DNA of 64,000 nucleotides from Frankia alni (GTDB taxonomy: Bacteria; Actinomycetota; Actinomycetes; Frankiales; Frankiaceae), in contig JAMFSN010000309.1 in NCBI GenBank assembly GCA_026225295.1, positions 84,845 to 148,844 of the forward strand, given 5' to 3'. Positions 60,241 to 64,000 of this stretch are shown piece by piece. The notes beneath the pieces are model-generated. The model was given only the letters and a program-made list of their open reading frames with translations, had not been told where the DNA came from and did no database searches. Every line of letters starts with the position of its first letter. Position 1 is the first letter of the stretch. The position numbers were made by a program, and so were the translations under genes.

Positions 60241-61197
60241 TCACAGCACGGAGCCCAGCGCCCTGACCGTGCCGTGGATCACGTCCTCGCGGGTGTCCCC
60301 AGCCCCTATCGGCCTTATCAGAACCTCATCAGCGCCGATATGGAACATCTCCCGGATGCGGTCAGCCACCCTCTCCGGAGATCCCCACGCAATCACCCGG
60401 TCAACAAGCGCGTCGGTCCACACGCCCTTGGTCGCCTCGTCAAAGCCCGCCTTGACAAGCATGCGCTGATAGCCCGGAAAGGCAATGTTGGGAATCCCGT
60501 TCCGGACCGCGGCCCGGACCTCGTCGCCATTGTCATGGACGCACACGGCGAGGTGGGCCACGAGCGGTGGGCGTTTGCGACCGGCAACATCGGCCCCTCT
60601 TTCCAGCGCGGGAAGGCCGACCGCCGCAAGATAGCCGGCCGGACACAGCCACGTAATGGCCCCGTCGGACCGGCGACCGGCGAGCTCGAAGGTCTTGGGC
60701 TGCAGGGCTCCGATCATGACCGGAACCCCGAATTTGCGCCCGAGGCTGCCGCGAACGCGATAATGCTCGCCTTCGAAGTCGACTGAATCCCCGGCGATCA
60801 GTGCGCGGGTCACGGTCAGGTACTCGCTCAGGTGATCGAAAGGCGCGTTGCGGGCAATGCCCAGCGAAGCCATGACCACGTCATGGCTCGGCCCGATGCC
60901 CAACCGCAGACGGCCGGGGGCCAGCTGATCGATGACGTTGGCCTCCGAAGCCAGCACCATGGGGTGGCGGGGATAGGTCTGGACCACCGAGGTGCCCAGC
61001 TTCAGCCGTTCGGTGCGCATGGCGATTGCCGCCAGGAGTGGCATGCAGTCCTCCGGCCCTCCGTTCGTGAGCCAGGCCGCCCCGAATCCCAACTCCTCCA
61101 CCTGCTCGGCGGCCGCTACAACCGCGTCGACACCGGCCACCCGGTTGACCACCACGCCAACGCGGAGCCGCTCGCTGCTTGACACACCCAGAACCAT
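60241..61197 (-). CDS. LLM-class flavin-dependent oxidoreductase (module B)
   Basis: A 318-residue luciferase-like protein of the F420/FMN-dependent LLM group. Typical strings are G-V-V-V-N-R-V-A-G-V-D, E-E-L-G-F-G-A-A-W-L-T-N, L-A-P-G-R-L-R-L-G-I-G-P-S-H and G-S-P-E-R-V-A-D-R-I-R. The ATG at 61197 is chosen because it lies seven bases from a good -10 box; the frame could open nine bases earlier at a TTG inside that box, which is unlikely. The transcript would be leaderless. It is a full-length copy of the gene broken at 42685-43057. It is divergent from the DUF1214-sulfotransferase-cysD group. Confidence 0.92.
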   Translation of the reverse strand: MVLGVSSSERLRVGVVVNRVAGVDAVVAAAEQVEELGFGAAWLTNGGPEDCMPLLAAIAMRTERLKLGTSVVQTYPRHPMVLASEANVIDQLAPGRLRLGIGPSHDVVMASLGIARNAPFDHLSEYLTVTRALIAGDSVDFEGEHYRVRGSLGRKFGVPVMIGALQPKTFELAGRRSDGAITWLCPAGYLAAVGLPALERGADVAGRKRPPLVAHLAVCVHDNGDEVRAAVRNGIPNIAFPGYQRMLVKAGFDEATKGVWTDALVDRVIAWGSPERVADRIREMFHIGADEVLIRPIGAGDTREDVIHGTVRALGSVL

Positions 61198-61204
61198 GGA
61201 TGAC

Positions 61205-61234
61205 AATATATCGGCAGGGATGCTGGTATGTCAA
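61205..61234 (-). promoter_or_regulatory. strong promoter of module B LLM gene (leaderless)
   Basis: On the minus strand TTGACA (61234-61229) and TATATT (61210-61205) are separated by 18 bases, a near-ideal sigma-70-like promoter; the ATG is seven bases after the -10 box. TGACA/TGTCA elements flank the region and may be bound by the IclR protein. Confidence 0.75.
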
Positions 61235-61321
61235 CAGGACTGGTGGTGTCGGCGATGAACCGGGACCCGCGGGTCCGTACCGCCGGTATCTCGCTCACCC
61301 GCACCCGATCGGAGGAGAACC

Positions 61322-62638
61322 GTGGCTGTCTACACGTTCACCAAGGACTCCACCCCGCCGATGCCGGGTTCCGGGCTCAACCGGGCCCGACGTCTACTCG
61401 AGGACGCGACCGGCTTCACCGACGCGTTGAGCACCGGGGAGGCCTGGGAGCGGTTCTGCGAAGGCCTCCGGTCGGCCGGGCGATCGATACTGCGATCCGA
61501 GGAAGCGGCCGGTGACCGCGATCTGGCGGAGGGCTTCCAGTACCTGCTCGGTCTGGTCCACAGCCTGGTCGAGCAGGAGTTGTACCGTACGGACGCGAGC
61601 CGACCGGCCTTCCTGCGCATCCAGTCCGACGTGGTCAAAGTAGGCATGGACAACCCGGACGGTGCGCTGATGAGCGCCCCGGTCTGCGACGACGGCGTGT
61701 TCCGGATCTACGGGGAAGTTCAGTCGGTCCGGCTGCTGGAGTTCGTCATCACGGGGGGCGGGCGGCCCGTGATGCGCTACCTCGACGAGTTCGAGGTAGC
61801 GCCCGACGGGCAGTTTCAGGTCACCCTTTCCCGCGCGAAGGTCCCCGGCAATTGGATCGAGCTGCCGGCCGGCGCATCCTCCGTACTCGTACGGAGGATG
61901 GTGTACGACTGGGACAACGAGGCGGTTCCGCATCTCGCGATCGAGCGAATCGACGCCGACCCGACGAAAATTCCCCGTTGCCTGCGGACGCCCACCGCGG
62001 CCGAGATAGGTGAACAGCTCGACGCACTCGGGACGCTGGTGGCGAACAACGCGGACTACTGGGTCGACATGGTCCACTCGTTCCGCGACGAGGGCGACAA
62101 TGTGATCCCGGCTCCCCGGCCACTGCCGTCCACGGGAATGAACAGCTCCCGCTCGTCGGTGAAGGGCTTCTTCGTACTTCGGCCGGACGAGGCACTCCTC
62201 ACTGAGTTCACCCCACCGGAAGGTCTCTTCTGGAGCATCTCGATAGGCGATATGTGGTATCGGACCTTCGATTTCTCACATCACCAGACGAGCCTCAACG
62301 GTCACCAGGTGGAGACCGATGCCGATGGCGTCTGCCGGGTTGTCATCGCCCACCAGGATCCCGGGGTCGCGAACTGGCTCGACACCCTCGGCCACGAGCG
62401 GGGAGTGGTGATCCTGCGCTGGGTCATGGTGGACGACCGCCCACAGCCGCGGACCAGCACGGTGCCGTTCAAGGAGATCGCCTCGATGCTACCGCCGGGA
62501 ACCCGGCCGGTCAGCGGGGCCGAGCGGACCGAGACTCTCCGGCGGCGCCGCGACGCGGTGGCCAGACGTCTCGCCGTTCCCCTCACGACACGGTGGTCAT
62601 ATTCGACCTCCGCCATCGATCCAGCTCGACCGCGGTGA
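61322..62638 (+). CDS. DUF1214-like conserved protein
   Basis: A 438-residue soluble protein without signal peptide. The N-terminal 90 residues are helical. Then come beta-rich regions with Y-G-E-V-Q-S-V-R-L-L-E-F and, further on, W-S-I-S-I-G-D-M-W-Y-R-T-F-D-F, V-V-I-A-H-Q-D-P-G-V-A-N-W-L-D-T and V-I-L-R-W-V-M-V, which resemble DUF1214 proteins. GGAGGAG lies five bases before the GTG. It precedes the sulfotransferase by 55 bases and is probably in one operon with it. Function is unknown. Confidence 0.8.
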   Translation: MAVYTFTKDSTPPMPGSGLNRARRLLEDATGFTDALSTGEAWERFCEGLRSAGRSILRSEEAAGDRDLAEGFQYLLGLVHSLVEQELYRTDASRPAFLRIQSDVVKVGMDNPDGALMSAPVCDDGVFRIYGEVQSVRLLEFVITGGGRPVMRYLDEFEVAPDGQFQVTLSRAKVPGNWIELPAGASSVLVRRMVYDWDNEAVPHLAIERIDADPTKIPRCLRTPTAAEIGEQLDALGTLVANNADYWVDMVHSFRDEGDNVIPAPRPLPSTGMNSSRSSVKGFFVLRPDEALLTEFTPPEGLFWSISIGDMWYRTFDFSHHQTSLNGHQVETDADGVCRVVIAHQDPGVANWLDTLGHERGVVILRWVMVDDRPQPRTSTVPFKEIASMLPPGTRPVSGAERTETLRRRRDAVARRLAVPLTTRWSYSTSAIDPARPR

Positions 62639-62693
62639 CATCGCATCCGCGGGTGCAGTCGGCCCAACGCCTACGGGAAGGACCCTTCACCTG

Positions 62694-63833
62694 ATGTTGA
62701 ATGCCGAAGACCTGATCGAGGGGGCCCGTACGTCGACCGGTCGGTCCGACTTCGGTCCGGACGGGTGGCAGGAGGGATTGGAACACCTGCTCCGGGCGGC
62801 GGACTCGGACCTCACTCTGGACGAAGCCGCGGCCGGCCGGCTCAAAAAAACTATTCACGGCCGGCTGACCAGCCGCCTGCTCATTGAGGCCTGGTACGGC
62901 CAGCAGGCTACGGCTCCCCCGCCGGTCGAGGACATCGTCGTCATCCATGGCCTGCCCCGCACGGCCACCACCGCACTGCACTACCTGTTGGCGAGTGGAC
63001 CGGATTTTCGCTATCAGCGGCGATGGGAGATCAGCAGCCCGATAACGCCGCCCGGTTCCACCGGCGATGCGGACGACGAGCGCCGCCTGGCCGCCATCAA
63101 ACGGAACGCGGGTACCGAAAGCGGGTCGCCGCAGCACATCTCGGAACTGGATGGACCAGTCGACGACAACATCATCCTGGGGCTCGACTTCCACAATCAG
63201 GAGCTCGGCCTTCCTCTTCCGACCTATTCCCGCTGGTGGCGGGGCAGCAGCCTGAAGCAGACGTACGCGTACCATGAACGGGTCCTGCGGTTGCTTCACA
63301 CCGGGCGGCCGCCCCACCGGTGGATTGTCAAGGCGCCTTACCACAACTTCCACCTCGACGATCTGGCCGCCCAGTACCCCCAGGCCCGGTTCGTGATGGC
63401 CCATCGCGATCCGGCCGCGTCCTTTCCGTCGGCCTGCAGCACCATCGCCACCGCGCAGCGCAACGCGCTCCCGCAGCAGCCACCCGACCCGGTCGCCCTC
63501 GGTTCGTTCCTCCTGGAGCACCTCGTCGCGGGCATCGGACGGGCGATGGCGGATCGTGCCGCGATCGGCGAACACCGGTTCATCGACGTCACCCAGCAGC
63601 AACTGGAGGCGGACGCGGTCGGGACCGCCGCCCGCATCTACGACTTCCTGGGACTGGAGCTGACCAGCTCCAGCCGCACCGCCATGGGTAAATGGGCGGC
63701 GGCCAACGCCCGGGGGGCCCGCGGGCCGCACCGCTACACGGCCGAGAAGTACGGGCTGACCAAAGACCAGATCCGCACCGCGTTCGGCGACTACATCGAA
63801 CGGTTCGATGTAGCGCCCGAAGTCAACGAGTAG
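62694..63833 (+). CDS. sulfotransferase family protein
   Basis: A 379-residue PAPS-dependent sulfotransferase. The phosphosulfate loop is L-P-R-T-A-T-T at 87-93 and the 3'-phosphate site F-V-M-A-H-R-D-P at 233-240. It shares the N-terminal layout of the enzyme at 19814 (S-D-F-G then L-L-I-E-A-W-Y) but has diverged elsewhere. GGGAAGGA lies about 12 bases before the ATG. Downstream, after a hairpin, begins cysD, whose product supplies APS for PAPS synthesis. The acceptor molecule is unknown. Confidence 0.92.
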   Translation: MLNAEDLIEGARTSTGRSDFGPDGWQEGLEHLLRAADSDLTLDEAAAGRLKKTIHGRLTSRLLIEAWYGQQATAPPPVEDIVVIHGLPRTATTALHYLLASGPDFRYQRRWEISSPITPPGSTGDADDERRLAAIKRNAGTESGSPQHISELDGPVDDNIILGLDFHNQELGLPLPTYSRWWRGSSLKQTYAYHERVLRLLHTGRPPHRWIVKAPYHNFHLDDLAAQYPQARFVMAHRDPAASFPSACSTIATAQRNALPQQPPDPVALGSFLLEHLVAGIGRAMADRAAIGEHRFIDVTQQQLEADAVGTAARIYDFLGLELTSSSRTAMGKWAAANARGARGPHRYTAEKYGLTKDQIRTAFGDYIERFDVAPEVNE

Positions 63834-63836
63834 GAC

Positions 63837-63856
63837 GGCGGGCTCGAACGCCCGCC
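63837..63856 (+). terminator. short hairpin between sulfotransferase and cysD
   Basis: GGCGGGC (63837-63843) and GCCCGCC (63850-63856) pair perfectly with a 6-base loop, directly after the sulfotransferase stop. It may end the message or lower cysD expression relative to the upstream genes. Confidence 0.5.
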
Positions 63857-63901
63857 CCTCCACCACCAGGCACGCCATCTGAAGACAGGGAGTTCCCGGG
63901 C

Positions 63902-64000
63902 ATGAGTCGGTTGACCCATTTGCAGCGCCTGGAGGCGGAGAGCGTCCAGATCTTCCGGGAGGCGGTGTCGGAGTCGGAGCGGCCGGTGATGCTGTACTCG
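63902..64000 (+). CDS. cysD: sulfate adenylyltransferase subunit 2, N-terminal part (runs off window)
   Basis: Thirty-three residues are visible: M-S-R-L-T-H-L-Q-R-L-E-A-E-S and, further on, I-F-R-E-A-V with V-M-L-Y-S at the edge. This is the standard start of CysD, just before its S-x-G-K-D-S PP-loop. CysD with the GTPase CysN turns sulfate and ATP into APS, the first step to PAPS. GGGAG is nine bases before the ATG. The gene is cut by the window end; cysN or cysNC is expected next. Confidence 0.9.
   Translation, partial: MSRLTHLQRLEAESVQIFREAVSESERPVMLYS

Noticed and set aside
1..64000. Search by eye for tRNA, rRNA, CRISPR arrays, riboswitches and replication origins
   Set aside because: No convincing T-arm/anticodon patterns, rRNA segments, spaced repeats or iteron clusters were noticed; small RNAs cannot be excluded without a computed search.

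Overview
The window is 64 kb of very GC-rich actinobacterial DNA: strong G/C at third codon positions, many GTG and a few TTG starts, and ATGA/GTGA translational overlaps. The gene content also points to Actinomycetota: a conservon (histidine-kinase-like ATPase, Roadblock, DUF742, small GTPase), an NDMA-type alcohol dehydrogenase, an XRE/DUF5753 regulator beside a DUF574-type methyltransferase, a cutinase, sulfotransferases, LLM flavin oxidoreductases and five IclR regulators. A soil or plant-associated actinomycete such as a Frankiales member would fit. That placement is inference from family content, not from a marker gene. No rRNA, tRNA or CRISPR array was seen.

Left part (1-18.7 kb): the 3' end of an alpha/beta hydrolase, a wrecked IS982-type transposase, then catabolic operons on the minus strand. 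One holds a D-aminoacylase-like amidohydrolase, a second amidohydrolase and a P450, under a TetR. The next (14.6 to 6.4 kb) holds CoA-transferase, Baeyer-Villiger monooxygenase, aldehyde dehydrogenase, Zn-alcohol dehydrogenase, a small beta protein, esterase and NDMA-type alcohol dehydrogenase, with a divergent IclR. Together these could convert an alcohol or ketone to an ester or lactone, hydrolyse it, oxidise the product to an acid and attach CoA. A second aldehyde dehydrogenase and a solitary substrate-binding lipoprotein follow.

Middle part (19-42.4 kb): a sulfotransferase with a coupled partner gene; LuxR, SDR and LLM genes; an SGNH hydrolase with IclR regulators; a GH15 glucan hydrolase whose upstream partner, a glucose-dehydrogenase-like gene, is frameshifted; a GT39 membrane glycosyltransferase; a conservon carrying a styrene-monooxygenase-like flavoprotein; and a secreted lipoprotein plus cutinase.

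Right part (42.6-64 kb): two related modules built from LLM oxidoreductase, SMP-30-like lactonase and IclR regulator. They have decayed in a complementary way: module A (42.7-44.9 kb) keeps the lactonase and has lost the LLM gene, module B (59.1-61.2 kb) keeps the LLM gene and has lost the lactonase. Between them lie an SDR preceded by an APS-kinase-like remnant, a nitrate/sulfonate-type ABC transporter split by an XRE/methyltransferase pair, a stretch rich in broken genes (51.3-55 kb), and two hydrolase/TetR pairs. The window ends in a sulfation group: DUF1214 protein, sulfotransferase and the start of cysD, whose product helps make the PAPS that sulfotransferases use.
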